A stretch of 64,000 nucleotides of DNA from Larimichthys crocea (GCF_000972845.2 NC_040016.1:15600967-15664966); one strand, 5' to 3'. Counted from the first letter of the stretch, positions 25,921-39,639 are shown. Made by a program: numbers and translations. Notes: generated by a model from the letters alone, not told the origin.

Positions 25921-26045
25921 TGGAGGGAGGAAGAGGAGAGAGAGAGAGAAAGAGGGATAGACGGAGAAAGAGAGAGAGAGAGAGAGGGAGAGAGAGCTTT
26001 GAACAGATAGGAGAGGCAGAAAAGAAAGGAGAAAGAAAGAGGGAA
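25921..26045. repeat. GA-rich purine tract
   Basis: Purine-only GAGA/GGA repeats with short interruptions, giving Arg/Glu/Lys-repeat frames that are artefacts. Confidence 0.92.
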
Positions 26046-27212
26046 ACTCAACATCTTAACACCCCCCCCCAATCCCTCCCTCCCTGCCAGAGATATCAGT
26101 GTAGTTGGCTTTCTCTGAAATTCAAATGGCAAGAGGAAAAAAAAAAACAGATGAAAAAAAGAAACCTCTGGCTTTGGAAGGGGGGTGGTGGTGGTTGCTG
26201 AGAAAAAGACCTGCCATCTATGTATTAGTGCTCTGTAAATATTACATGAGCTCCACATTCGCTCAGTTGTTTGGCATTACTTCCAGTGGATGGGTATATT
26301 ATTTTAGAAACCATGCCTTGTTTATGGAGAGGCATGACCTACTTCCAGACACTCCCCCACCCTCTCTCTCTCTCTGGTACCCCCCCTTCTTTTCCTTTAC
26401 CTCTCTTTCTCTCCATCGCTCTCTTTCTCACTCTCTCAATCTGCAAAATCTCAACTGGTTGTCCCTGCTGAACAATTACAAGGCAGAGAGACCCAAATGG
26501 AGATGTTTGTAGAAAACAACATGTGTATAATTAAGGTTTAATGAGCTCTTGTCAGGGTGGAATGTGCAATTAGATTGGTAATAAAAAATTCTGCCTGAAT
26601 GCTAGTGGCAGAGGTTGGTTGTGGAGTCAGCATGGCAGTGAATGAAAGAACAGTGAATTTTTTTTTAGCCCGATTGACAGAAGTAGACAGAGCTGGATGC
26701 TGCATTTAGATTTAAATACATGGTGAGGTCCCAAATACAGAAAGAAGTTTTCTGGGGTTTTTTCCTGGTGGTGCTATACTGTGTGTTATTACTGTACTTG
26801 TGCACACCGGGTTGGTTTCTTGGGAAAGCAGTTCTTAAACAGCCAAAGTTATGCTTTACTGCGAGACAATAATTGTGATATGAATGAAAAAGGTCATAAA
26901 TGCAGTTGTCTGCAGAAATGGTTGAGCAGAAAAAAAAAGTCATTCTTAACAATCAAGCATTCAGGGAGTACCTACCTCTGCCAGTGCTACATAATCCTCC
27001 TAATTTATTTTAATAGAAAAGATCTGCATCAAATATCACAGTGAAAGACGCTGATGAAGGAATGGCAGCCATTGTTTTTGAAAAACACCCTGGCATAATG
27101 AGACTGCGAACAGGAATGGTTAGTTCAAAATTTCCAATGCGCCAGTCTCACTGAATTAATAATAATTAAAAATATGTTTATCATGCCGCTGTAGCTCGAT
27201 CTACACATGAGA

Positions 27213-27507
27213 TTAGGGCAGTTTTCATTATACACAGTGACTATTTTCTACATTAATCAGTTCAGCTTTTTCTCTGTGAAATCGTTAATACATGCCCATG
27301 ATATTTTGCCAGAACCCATTATGATGTCTTTAAATGTCTTGTTTTGTCCAACCAACAGTCTAAAACACAGACGATTTTCAATTGGCTCAGTTTATCATCA
27401 TTATATCTACATGCAAATCGATACTTTAAAAAAGCCTAAACAAGTGAATATTTGGCATTTTTGCTTATAAAACAATGAGTTGATTAGTAAAATAGTTTCA
27501 GCTCTGA
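27213..27507 (+). mobile_element. MITE-like repeat, family A copy 4
   Basis: This is one of the best preserved copies: AGGGCAGTTTTCATTATACA at the left, TTTTGTCCAACCAACAGTC at 27342-27360, ATTTGGCATTTTTGCTTATA near the right, and TAGTTTCAGCTCTGAA at the end. Left AGGGCAG and right CAGCTCT are compatible with eroded terminal inverted repeats. It lies in the tox2 intron upstream of the 34.6 kb exon. Confidence 0.75.
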
Positions 27508-29033
27508 AATGTCATTAAGCTCTGATATGCATCATCTAATTATTTGCAATAGTAAAGTCTTTAATAATGGCCACATGGAGGTTAAACTTGACAGACAGAC
27601 AGGCCTGCCTGGATAATTCGGTGCCTCGTGATTTATGTCCAATGCCAGTATCCAGTGCCAATCCTGGAGGTAATGTGCCATAGATGTTGAAAGTTCAGGC
27701 TGTAACATCAGTCTTTTGTGCAAGAGCCTGGAATTTATGTCGCATCACAAATCTGCAATTACCATTCGCCTTTAGCCATGTGTTTTAGTTGTCTAATCTT
27801 AACCATAGCTTCTTTTTTTTTCATGACCACAATGTTTTCGAAAATGAAGAAAATTGAAAAAGAAAACCTTGCTACGGATCATAAAAAACTATTGCTGAAT
27901 GTAATCAGGAGTATAACAGAATTGTCCAATATGGGCGCTCTTGTGGTCATAAGACAGCAAACAGGACTGAAAACATTACCACTGTGGCAAATGTCACAAT
28001 AGTATATGACAATAAGAGTATTTATTGAATATAATCAGCCTCTCATTTGCTCTCAAATCGCTGCCTGGTATTTCTTTCTAGCTCTGTGCGTTTTCTGTCT
28101 TAGAGTCACTATTTTTATGGAAGGACACTTCTCCAGCAGACCCGGTGTCTTTTTAAATAAGGCACTTGTGAGAGAAAAAAAAAAACAGGTATCTTGCTGC
28201 TCTCTTATACGCTCTATTCCTTTTTCTTGACTTGGTAAAATTGCTGCTTGTGGGTCTGGTGGAGAGGATTCACATACACAAAAATGGTGTTTGGCTCTTT
28301 CTGAATTACTAGACTAGTTTCTGAAAGAGAGGGTCCTTTGTTGGCTTCCTCTGGGACTGCCCTTGAAAGGCTCCTATTGTGTGGTAAGCACTATGATATA
28401 ATGCAAGTGGATTTAATAGATTGAATGGAACATGCAGACATGGTTCTCAAGCCTTCATGTGATGAGAAGGAGCCTGTTGTTAGAAGATCAGAACCACATC
28501 TTAAAGAAATGAAATGATATGTCAGTGTTACGCTCCTCCAACGGGATGTTTGATTGTATGTTAAATATCCTTAAATTGTTTGGTCCGTGTGGAGATGAAA
28601 TCCATTGCATTTATCTCCACATTACCAACAGTATGCTGTGGTATTTCTTTTCAGATTTCTGTATTGCCTGATTATCAATTTTTCTTTTCCACCTGAGTTG
28701 TGTTGGAAGTCAAGGTTAGGCAGAGTGGGGGGAGTTGAATGTCAGCAATGTGTTAGCTTTGTTTTCATTGTGTTAACAGGAGCACAATGGTACGATTGTG
28801 TGGCCATCTGAAACCCTACACCTACCCAGAGCTTTCGGGGGTCAGAGGTGGGGGAGATGTGTGTGCCTTTAGCCAGACGAACCATGCATTTTGAAAGATC
28901 CAGAAACCAAAGAGTAATCCATCCAGCATACCATCAGAACCATTATGCTTCGTCGGCTCACGCACGTATCAGATCTGCTCATCTAGAGTTCTTGTAAAAT
29001 GCTGTCCAAATATAAATAATGTCTATTTCTCAG

Positions 29034-29053
29034 TTTCTCTCTCTCTCTCTCTT
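29034..29053. repeat. (CT)n microsatellite, short
   Basis: About 10 CT units. Confidence 0.85.
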
Positions 29054-29439
29054 TTTACCCTTCTCTTTGTTGCTTTGTAATCTGTCTCTGTAATCTGTCA
29101 TTATTTTAAGGTGCCATTTGAGGAGTGGCCCGCCTCTTGAAACCCCTCAGTGTGATGGACAAGACCATAAAGCTGAGCAATAAACCTGAGATGAATGTTA
29201 TATCTTAACACTGATAGAGGCAATTAAGTCCATCATAAGCGAGAGAGAGCGAACACTCTTCTCTGGGGACTCATTCACTTGCATGGTTTAACATGATCCC
29301 CAGCTAAATGCTTTATTTTATTTCTCCTCTCAGCTCACAGCTTACAGTCGAGCACAAATTGAGCTGATTTTTTTTTCTCTTTTTTTTTCACACAATTTGG
29401 TCTTTCTGTCTGATCTGCCCTTTTCTGTCTGCCGTCATG

Positions 29440-29490
29440 TGTCTCTCTCTCCCTCTCTCTCTCTCTCTCGCTATCTCTCCCTTTTCTCTC
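29440..29490. repeat. (CT)n microsatellite, interrupted
   Basis: CT repeats with CCCT and CGCT interruptions. Confidence 0.88.
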
Positions 29491-30522
29491 TCACCTCCCC
29501 ATTTCGCTGTATTTGTCATGGTAATGTAAAAAATCTCAGCTGCTCCAATTCATTTCGTGCTCTTTCAGTCGAGAAAGAAGGGCAATTCTGTTTTTTCCTC
29601 ACTGCTTTTCTCTGTATGTTGTGGTTTAAAGGTAATGAAGACCATATTTCATCTGCATGGAGTTATATGACTGGGCGTGGCTGAGCAGGTCTGTTATGGG
29701 AAAATAAATTATGGAAGGTCTAACTTTGTTATCTTTATCTCGCCGGGATCAATGTGTGTATTATTGGACAGGATACATTACACAAACACGTAGGCACGCA
29801 TGCAATGTGTGCACACATTCAGTCGTATATACCAGTATGCAAACATGCGCACACATAAGGAACACATAAAGGTGAAATACACATGCAGCAGCACAGAAAT
29901 CCACACATACACATAGGCAATCCATATCTGCTTTACAGCACACCATCCCCCATACTCTCTGTGCTTTGGTTATGTCTGTATGTATGTGTGTGTGCATTCA
30001 CATGTGTGTGTGTTCGCCTGCCAGTGAGTCATTGAATGCTCTAATGACCACAGTCCTGACACAGGTATTTTGACTGCTGCCTCTTTCCATCGGCACATTG
30101 ACTGACATGCGATTAGTTACGCTGGGGTGGAAAACTAGGGAGGCGCACACTGTAACCATGAAAAGAGACTAGGAGGAGGGTTAAGTCCTTTTCTCTCCAT
30201 CTCTCCTGCCTCATCTTACTTTAAATCTAAAACATCCCTAGCTGCAGTTACCGGTTGTGTGATTTGGTATTCAGTACATACAGTAAAGCACAGCTGGGCT
30301 CGCAGCGACCTTACGAGAAAAGCCTCTCGTGTAGATCAATGCAGGTTAGCACCACTGTAGCACAGAATGCAAACTAACTGTTGTAGTAGGAATGTGTCTG
30401 AAATGTTTCATATGTATCGATGCACCGCTGTGTTACTGATTTCAGTATTGATTGTGTATTGGCCAGACTTAAGTGATCCATATTATATCCAGTTTATTTG
30501 TCTATGGCATTACAAAAAAACA

Positions 30523-30816
30523 CTGCACAGTGGTCCCTCGTTTAAACGAAATCCGCAAAGTAATCAGCTTTATGTTTTACAATTATTATACATGTTTTAA
30601 GGCCGTAAAACCCCTAACCACACACTTATACACTTTTCTCAGACAGGCATTAATATTTTCTCACATTTCTCTCTTATTTAAACACTTCTCCCTTAGCCAA
30701 TCAGGACGCCGAACACAATGCACGTTCATACTGTACAGTACACTGTAAAAAAAAAAAAATCCGCGAAACAGCGAGGCCGCAAAAAGTGAACCGCGTTATA
30801 GTGAGGGACAACTGTA
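30523..30816. mobile_element. Tigger/pogo-like MITE with terminal inverted repeats
   Basis: The left terminus reads CAGTGGTCCCTCGTTTAAAC; the right terminus, read on the opposite strand, is CAGTTGTCCCTCACTATAAC. Both carry the CAGT[GT]GTCCCTC start known from Tigger (pogo-type) elements such as MER2, and the right end is followed by TA, the expected target-site dinucleotide. On the left the corresponding dinucleotide reads CA, perhaps mutated. Subterminal TCCGC/GCGG motifs occur on both sides. About 290 bp with no transposase frame, so non-autonomous. Confidence 0.75.
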
Positions 30817-33421
30817 TTTGCTATATGTTATAGTTATAGTTATATGCATACAGATATTGGGAAAAAGAGAGCAATGTTATTAGATTAGAACAACGTACTG
30901 GAAGAAGTTTAGCTGTTGGAATATTCCAGAGCAAAATTAACCAACAAATAAAAACCCAATAGATTCCATCTTCTAAAATCAATATGCAACTCACAGATGT
31001 GTTTGCAACTTTTGTACAAACTCAACACGAAACCGAAACCACAGATTGGAGAAGATCAGTGAACACAGTTTGAGGTACAGCATGAAATATAAACGTGTTA
31101 AGAATGACAGGATTCAAACTCTAAACTGTATGTAGAATAAAGTATAAAATGAACCACTTTCACTCTCCTCATTAAAAGTAAAAATCCCAAATCATAATTC
31201 TTTAAAAGGGTTCTATGATATCATTTACTAAGACAAACGTATTCTTTTACGAATGGATACAATTGTAAGTTTTGAGTTGCCTCTATAGAAGCGAGTCCTT
31301 GTCTGAAGGCTTTGGAAAGCCACATTTCTGATATGCTGTGTTCCAGTCAACAGTTGTTCTATAACCTCTATGACTGTGGTGCACTTCCTGCATCAAACTG
31401 ACATTGGTTTGGCTTTACACAAACACAAAGCTATTTATAGCATCTCTCCCACTTTATTTTCTCCCTCTCATTCTCTCTCTCTCTCTTTCTCCCTCTCATG
31501 TATTTGCATTTCTGCTATGCAAACAGCAGTGTGGTGTCAAGTGCGTCAGTTGTACAGGCCTTACTTGTCCCCCTTCTCTTTCTCAAACCTCAATCTATTT
31601 CAAAATTTCTCTCCTTCCCCCTCTCCTCCATCAAACTGTAGCTTTCCACCTCTCTCTCACCTTCACCCTCCCCTACCTACCACCCCCGCCCCTCACGTCT
31701 CTCCCCCTCTCTCTGTCTGTGTTTTCCTTTGCTCAATTGTTTTGCTGTAGATTTGACCGCTATGATTAATGACCTCAAAGCCTGAGGAAAGCAAACAGAG
31801 AGACACGACAAGCTTGCCCTTCCCTTACAAACCTCCCTTTTTCTCATATGTCAAATGCTCGTATGTTCACAGTGAACAAGTTATGACTTCTGGAAAAAAA
31901 AAAAAAGATCTACATAATATTAGTCAGATTACGTGAGAGAGAGATTTTATATTCACAAAATTTAGTCTGATTTCTGTAACCAACAACTTCCATCTGGCAG
32001 ACAGAACAGCTTTCTCAGACCACTGCTGTAAAGCTCCATGCATTATTCATTTTTTCTTATTGTGTTTTTTACTGTTTATTTGGCTCATCAAATAACTGTA
32101 TGTATTTTGTTATCATGAATCGCTGTATGAGTGCACTGTAGGTTCAATTTTTGACATCATTTCCCTACATTTCAAAACTTTTGTCATCTTCTTTGGGTTT
32201 AAACTGTTGAATCAGAGGACTGACGAAATAAACCTCTTGCTCAGAGGTCAAAGGTCTGATTTGAATTAGCCACACATAGACATAGACACTTCAGCAGAGT
32301 GGATCATTGTTTCACTAAGCTCATTGCTGACTTTAACTTCATATTTACAGCACAGGCTGAAATGTTGTCTGATTCCATTTAACATACTTCACATTGGAGT
32401 CTATTAGAGACTATTAAACTCAAATTGTTACTGAATCAGTGCAAACTTAGGGTCACGCAGGGAATGTTAACAACTGTTCCTTCCTGTATCTTTACTGTAG
32501 CACGAGTTCAGTACACAAGAGCTAGAAAATTATTATTTTTACATTTCGCCTCGATTTAGATATTGTTTGTTATTCTAACAACTCTGCCCCCAGTGACTCC
32601 TTCACATTGTGCTGCAGGAGCATCAGCACAGACTTCAGTTTGCTCTTTGACATTCTGCATAATTGTTTTTTTTTACTTTACCCTGTTTTGCTCATCGAGA
32701 TCTGGTTTGCAGGTGTGGAAATAACCTATTCCAAGACACCATCACATCTAGCACGATGTGATTAGGACAGCATGTAAAATCATTTTCCAGGAGCAATAAA
32801 GAAAGTGATTTCATTTTCATTGCAGAATAAAATGATTGTTCCTCCAGCAAACTAATAGTGCTATCAGACAAAAATCATTGCACTAGAAGTAACAGTTCCA
32901 TCAGAGGCTGAATGATAACGTGGGAATGGAACCAGGGCTTTAAATTGAATAATGTTTCAAGGAATTGCCTTTGTACTGCGGTTTGTTTGGTGCTACGACT
33001 GTGTCACGTATAAAGATAGAAACAAGAATGCAAGAGAACTCTGACTGCAGAGGAATCTGACTGTTTAAATGGAAAATATTCAAATTTTTCAAAAGACTAA
33101 ATCTCAAAAAGGGTTCAAGTTGAAAAATGACTACAGTGCAGTAAATTTAGTCCCTGGAAAATATGGCTTATTACATGTGGTGAAACGTGGCTATAAAAAA
33201 AAAAAAGAAAGTTTGTGGCCCATTTTTGGTCCCTGCCCACAGCTTTAGAAACACCCCAAGTAAGTTACTGTAGGCACATAGCCATCCCGTTATTTGACCT
33301 TACAGTAGCAGTGGTAATTCATCTCAGCCACCACTAGCTGTCTTGAGGTGTGTTTTGTTTCCTCATAAATGGCTGGTGCCAAATAGTGTCAGACAGAGAA
33401 GTGGTGAAGGCCTCTGGGAGC

Positions 33422-33422
<1 letters not shown>

Positions 33423-33482
<60 letters not shown>
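33423..33482. repeat. (GT)n microsatellite
   Basis: About 30 uninterrupted GT units, 1.16 kb upstream of tox2 exon 2. Confidence 0.98.
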
Positions 33483-33483
<1 letters not shown>

Positions 33484-34645
33484 ATGTTTATATGTCTGTG
33501 TGTCTCAAGCTGTGGCCTCTGGCTGTGACCCCAGTGTTAATCACACTATAGCTAGAACAACCGCAGGCTCTATCGCCACTGCTGTTACTACAAGTCTCCT
33601 GCTCCCTGACTCCATTTCTCCTTCATTCATGCTCTCTGTCCTTATTCTGTGTTTTTATTTCTCTCTTTCTACCCCCTCCATTCTTACAGTAACACCCTGG
33701 TCTTTCTCATCCCCATAACCTCAAACCGTCACCTTTCTTCTAGCCTAAGCCTCCCCTTCAGGCCTCTTGGGCTTGGTGTTTTCTGAATTTTGAATTAGTG
33801 GGGTTGCCCTGTCCTAGTTTTTCTGGCAAAAGTGCAAAAGCGCTAAAGGCTGTTCTTACCTCTTAGAGTCTGGATGGCGGGTTTGATTTGCATTTGCACA
33901 GCCATATTACTGACCAGTTAGGATACAGTAGGAAACAGCTTCTGTATCTGGTGGACTTTAAGTACCACTTTTATGATTTATGGTCATTAAAATACTTTAA
34001 TCACCAACTTTTTTTTAGTGATTTGGAAAACCCATCCTATGGCACAAATGATGTCAATCAGAGCAAGTAGAATAAACCTCCTACAACTTTCCAGAAAAAT
34101 TGCCAGTTTAACAGAAATCATTTCAAACACTTCTTCGTCTTTGAGTCTGACTAAAAGAAAATACAGAAAGTAGGTCCCCGGAAATTCCTGTAGCTGTTCT
34201 AACAAACTGCGTGGCACAGAAAATCAATTTCTGGGTCACCTCCTAGCTGACTTACCTGCCATATGTCGTTTGATTACGTAAATGTTGCCTTTGTTTTAAT
34301 TTGACTGGCAAACCGTTGTGCTGATCACTCCGTTGTCGCCTTGTAACACCTGTGGAATCGCAGCAATGAGGCAGACTCAGGCTGTAGGCAAGCTGAGATG
34401 AAGAGTACAAGTTACACAAGCTTTGACAGGGCCTAATTATACGTGTCTCTAATGAACTGTAATTACTGACATCCACCAGAGCATCAAGGTCTATAAGCCA
34501 AGGACTTGCAGTCATTAGGCTGCGGTGTTACACTGTTTCTGTATCTCCACTGACTGACTGAAAATCTCTGTTTTCAGTCCCTGTTGTGATGTCTCGGGGG
34601 CCGTCTAACTGTTTTCTCATTTCTCTCTCTCTCTTCGCTCTACAG

Positions 34646-34705
34646 TTTGATGGTGACAACATGTACATGAATGAAAACAACCACGAGTTCCTCCCGCCAA
34701 ACCAG
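34646..34705 (+). CDS. tox2: tox2 coding exon 2 (FDGDNMYM exon)
   Basis: Encodes FDGDNMYM, then NENNHEFLPPNQ (20 codons, phase 0 at both ends). The acceptor is a CT-rich tract ending TACAG at 34645 and the donor is GTCAGT at 34706. Human TOX2 as I recall it has FDGDSAYVGMSDGNPELLST plus SQ in the same exon, and TOX has FDGENMYM, so family and position match. This exon is two codons shorter than the 22-codon mammalian form, consistent with an in-frame deletion in the middle. In TOX proteins this segment lies in the acidic, poorly ordered N-terminal region far from the HMG box and has no known catalytic role. Short mammalian isoforms start at a methionine within this exon; here methionines at exon residues 6 and 8 could do the same. 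Assignment to the TOX family is firm; assignment to TOX2 rests mainly on the next exon. Confidence 0.9.
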
Positions 34706-34959
34706 GTCAGTTCAAAGTGCTCTAATGGAATAACCGGTTTGTTTCCTCTTATTTTAATTAGTTCATGCATGTAACACGCTGACAGATGCAACAATAAACA
34801 TTATTCAATGCATTCTGCACTGTATGGGTGAAATATTCCCGTAGGATTGTGTTAGTGATCACATGTGGAACAGAAACACATTTCTTTAAGTCCAAGATCC
34901 TGGAGTTTAAATACAGTCAACTGCCAGAGATTCCTGTTAAATATTTATATTCGTTATTG

Positions 34960-35210
34960 TTTATTTGGATCACTATTAGACTCCTCCTGGGATCCATATT
35001 AAAATATACAGTATAATCAACATGTTTTTTCACTTACAATATATGCAGTAAACACATAAAACGTTTAAAGTATCACCACTACAGCCAACACAATAAAATA
35101 ACATCAAAACCAAATATATGAAATACACCCACGGATTAACAGTAAAAACTTGAAACAATAATAAAATCTCTAAATGTGCAAATAAAGTTAAATACATACC
35201 TTTAAAGAGA
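34960..35210. repeat. Decayed interspersed repeat (GGATC..TCCTGGGATCC type)
   Basis: TTTATTTGGATCACTATTAG followed by CTCCTCCTGGGATCCATATT resembles a common fish repeat with the layout TTAGGATCCCCATTAG...CTCTTCCTGGGGTCC. It is followed, as in that repeat, by a long A-rich tract with AATACATA and ACAAATATA-like strings. Recognition is from memory and the copy is eroded; the right border is a guess. It starts 255 bp downstream of the exon 2 donor. Confidence 0.4.
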
Positions 35211-38200
35211 GCATACAGATGACAGATGACCTTTTATAGAATTATATATTTGTTGTATTTTATAGACTGATGCTGGAATCTGTCCCAGCATACACTTGGC
35301 AGAAGGTATTAAAACACCCTGCACGGGTTGCAGGTCAGTCAGTCATAATTACATTTCTGCGTTTAGTAGAAGAAACCAGAGAACCTAAACCAGCAAAAAA
35401 TACAAAATCCAATCGGAAAGTGCCGGAGCCTTGTCTCTGTGAGGCCACTGTGTCAACCATTAAGCTAACTCTGCCATCATAAAATTCAAATTCACTCTGT
35501 TCCAATTATGCAATCATCCTCTGTGCACACAATTTTCACTTTGGTAAAAGCCAGGCAGAAAGCGCTGCTTCACTCTGAGTGAGTTTTGGCCTCATTGCAA
35601 AGGATTTATTAAGTTAGAACAGTGGGGGAGTTAGCGCTCTTCTACAGTACATGGCAACCATGCCAGATACACTGCAGCACAGCTGGTCGTGAACAACTGG
35701 GAGACCATATGGTTGTGTTTGGACAGGGGGATTTGTGGAGTTTGGGAATAAGCCCATCTGACATACACAGGGGAGCAGGGAATTTGTCCCTGTCAATTGC
35801 AATTATTAGAACCAACCCATAGCCTACAGTAGTACTGTGTTTCTGTTGCATTTACTGTTTTGCTTAATTTCTTAATGCTCTGGTTTGTTAAAGTATGGCT
35901 TTAAGGCCCAGGATGAGAAACAGAGACGCTTAGGCTGCTTCTTGTGGACGATTCCTTAGTTCACTTAGAAAAATCTGACGACAAATATGTCTGTCACAAA
36001 ATGATTTTCAAGAGGATACTGCTGTTATCTGACAAATTTCTCATGCTGGTACTTGGCTGTCTAAAAAAAAAATGAAGAACCACTGCTTTTATCCCTCGTT
36101 TCCATTCAGCACATGTAGTTTTACTGCAGTGCTGATAGACTGATTACAAGTTGTGCTAATGTGCACAATGTTTTTTTTGTTTTTTTTGCTGAATTACTGA
36201 GGGACAGATAAAACATACCAAATGTGGCAAAGAAGATAGATAGAGAGAAAAAAGTAAAGGAAGGTGGGGATCATGGAAGCAGGAGAGAAGGAGACAGAGA
36301 GAGGGAAACAGTGTGAAAGACGGTGATGGGATGAGAGACGATTTTGCTTTTGCTCTGTGTTGTACTTTGTTTACTCAAGATCTTCACATATTTGACATGT
36401 GCCTTGCTCTATTCTCCGCTTCACCAAGTTTAGCCTCTCCTTCCCTCTGACAGCTAGAATCAGGGAGGGCCTTAGGGGTGGACACACACTCTGACAGCAA
36501 CACATAGAGATGAGAGAAATAGAAAAATCACTGATCCTCCATAGCTGTGTCCTAATTCTACACTGCAGGCTAATTCTACACATGTTTTACATATGTAGTG
36601 TGTTTACATTGGAAAAATCACTCACAGTCAATATGGAAGGTGTTCTTGATGCACTGTTGTTCCACAATGCACAGATGGTGCACAGCGAATGGTGGTGAAA
36701 CAGCTTGAAAAAAATATTGGGAAACAAGTTTTAAATCTTGTGAGTGTATTTGAATTCCAAAATAGCAAGTGTCCCAATTTCCATGCTACATAGTAACTGT
36801 ATAAACATACACTATACTGTAGAATGTTACAAAGAACAAGAAATTAAAATACTTTTATTAGAATACAACATGTTGTCAGGCGTCTGCTGTCAGTATTCAG
36901 CTGCCAAACAAAGAGACAGCGTAATGTTTTTTTGTTTGTTTGTTTTATGAGATGTTACTGGAGATGTTTCACTGCTTATCCACCTGTAAACAGCTTCTCC
37001 AGGGTCCATGTGCACTGCATTGTGGGTGAATACTGTATATCAAGAAAACACTCATAAACAACTGTTTTTTTTAGTATACACACTTAATGTTTTGAGTATA
37101 CTTCCTTCTAAAGCTGCTCAGAATTAGTGCATATAGATAGATAGACATAGATTTGATTGATGTCTGTTATGTGTTCCATCATTTCCTATTGATACAAACT
37201 GGTTAAATGCATTGATTTCTTCTGTGCTGACTGCAAAGAACTGAACGAATGTGAATTAGCATATAATACATATTTTATGCAAGTAAGTCTGTTCCATTGG
37301 ATGGGGTGTTTGACTGATTAAAGTGAAGCTTAAAATACATCTAGAAATTGTAAATGTGCTTATGCTTGTGTTGTTTGCAAGTGCCGAGATAAAAATGGAC
37401 TTGGTGAGAAATAACAGAGTGATAAGATAGCTGCAGGGCTATTTTTTATTAACTAGTTTGATTCCTCGAGAAACTGTATATACAGTAGCTGTTTTATTCT
37501 CGGTATATTCTTGAATAAAAACACATCATACTGCCTAAAGCTCACTGTTCTCTGCTTGCTGCATTATTATTTCACTTTACTTCTCTGTCTTTATTTCTCC
37601 CGTTCTCTCCGACTCCCCCTCTTTTGCACATTCTGTTTCTCTTTTTCTGTCTTACCCTCCGTTGCATTTAAATGCATTTGGGTCAGTGTTTCCACCTCCA
37701 AACTGTGTGAAAGTGTGTTTCTTAGTACTCTGCTGTCTCTCACTTCAATTTCCCTGTTATCACTCTCTTTAATCTCTCTCACCTATATAAATACACCAGT
37801 TTAATACATAATCTACGTTCATATAGGACATAAGCATGGCTCCTGTAACCGCATCAAACGGTGAGATGCTTAGATGGGGATGTTCTTGTGATGAGTCACA
37901 AGGAAACGGGGTCAGTGCCATTGTCATATCGATGTTCCCATGAGCATCGTAGTCTGACCCTGCTTAGTTCTCTGTAGTGTTTATTCCAGTGTCTCTCTCT
38001 TCCCCCCAGCGGAGTGACAAAGTGTTAGTGATTCAATGACAAGGTCACAGACCCTGGTCTTGGCATCAACAAGCTCTTTGTTGGCCCCTGTGGCCGCTGA
38101 CCATTGTCGTAGTAACAATACAGAAAAGAAAAATAACCAAGGAGAAGCTCCGGCTTGTTCCGGTGTCTTCACAGAGGTTTGATCTGACCCTAAAGCACTA

Positions 38201-38527
38201 AAAGAGACATGGTAAGAGGAATCTCCCCAGTGGAAAGTAGTAGAGCACCTCCTAAGCAGAGAGCTATTTCTTTTTATTATAAAACTCTAAGTAGACCTTC
38301 ACCTGCAGTGGGATTTCTCTTGCTAATACTAAACAGAGCAGTACAGAGTGATGTGATCAAAGATAATGCACTGTAGAGATGCCTTCTCATAGCTCCACAG
38401 CAAAGTGAAAGAAACAGTATACTTCATCAGCACTTTACCTTGACAATGCTTTGCTTTGATGTCTTTCTCCCTGACTTATGAATTCATTTAGCAGAGCTGC
38501 TGTTTGAGAGAAATATGTCACAGAAAG

Positions 38528-38559
<32 letters not shown>
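38528..38559. repeat. Poly(A) tract (32 A)
   Basis: A homopolymer in intronic sequence without a recognisable retroelement body. Confidence 0.95.
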
Positions 38560-38563
<4 letters not shown>

Positions 38564-39639
38564 ACGAGGAGGAAATAGAAGTGGTGGGGCGGGCAGGCGG
38601 GGAGAGAGATGGAGAAACTGCACAGGGGAATAATTCGGCTAATGGAGTGACTGTTTGGATATTCAGCAGAAGTAGGAACGGAGATTATGATCTTGCAATT
38701 AGCGTAACAAGGTTTTATTGATTGGCTGCCGCTGTAGTGTCTTTGCTGCCAAGACACTGCATGTGGTTTTAACATGCACAGTGTGTGTGTAGCCCAACCA
38801 GTCACACTAGTCCTACTATGAGTAGAACAGAATCCAGCTCAGTGTTACCATCGAGCTGTGGCCATTTCCTGAGTATCAAAGCTGAAATATTATGGATTGC
38901 CGTGTTGAAAGGGTGCGTTTGAATGCCTGACGATAAAGTGGACTGCATTTGCATTTTCTGCTCACTTTTAAGTTAATGTGTCGCCCTCCTTCCCCTTTGA
39001 GTAAAATGCAGGTGTGAAAAGGTGGCTTCTGGTGATGGGTGATTTAAAAGTTTCTCTGCCTGTTTTACATGTTTCGAGTTCAAATTATTATCATTAAGTC
39101 TGATGCTATTTCTCGTCTCGGTTGTTATGTTGTAAGTCATTGCTGGCACGGATTATATCGGCCCCCCTTGGGTGTTGTAATTGTAATTAGAGAGGTGTTT
39201 GAGTGCCAACAACAGATCTGTGAGACACAGAGAGGCAGAGACAGATTGTAGATCGATGGAAAGTTTTTTTGTTGTTGTTGTTTGTTTTTTATATGGCAGC
39301 AAACAGATGTGATTATGAATACAATGACAGATTGGACTCATAATGAGGCCTTATGGTTATTCTTAAATGTTTTAATGAGAGATGTTAGTGCTCTTCTAAC
39401 AGATATGATGTCTATCACACAGTTTCTAAACTTGTAGAAACTCCTGTCTGATGAAAATGATTAAGTCCTCCTCCACTGCTCCCCCATGTCTCTCATCTTT
39501 CCTCCACATGTTTCTGATGAACCATTGTAGAACATGATCCCATAGTCTTTTATGTCCAACCTTTGACAAATCTATCACCTCGTCCCTCTATGCTCTGAAT
39601 TAAAGGCCCATTCCACCTTTCCAGTTTAGATGAGTAATT

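Larger units (their letters stand above)
20606..34645. other. tox2: tox2 intron between exons at 20.5 and 34.6 kb (14,040 bp)
   Basis: The intron starts GTAAGA and ends in a CTCTCTCTCTTCGCTCTACAG acceptor split across 34625-34645. I see no convincing coding exon inside it. It holds a CAC-repeat and C-rich tract (22.6-22.9 kb), an inverted-repeat element (23.34-23.73 kb), CT, GA and TA tracts, one copy of the MITE family also seen in the upstream region (27.2-27.5 kb), a Tigger/pogo-like MITE (30.5-30.8 kb) and a GT microsatellite at 33.42 kb. The rest is AT-rich unique-looking sequence. Several short stretches without obvious repeat character (for example 26500-26610) could be conserved non-coding elements, but conservation cannot be seen from a single sequence. 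Confidence 0.75.

Noticed and set aside
25824..26258. Overlapping frames of 125-135 codons over a GA tract
   Set aside because: Arg/Glu/Lys or Ser/Leu runs come from the purine repeat; both strands are open for the same reason.
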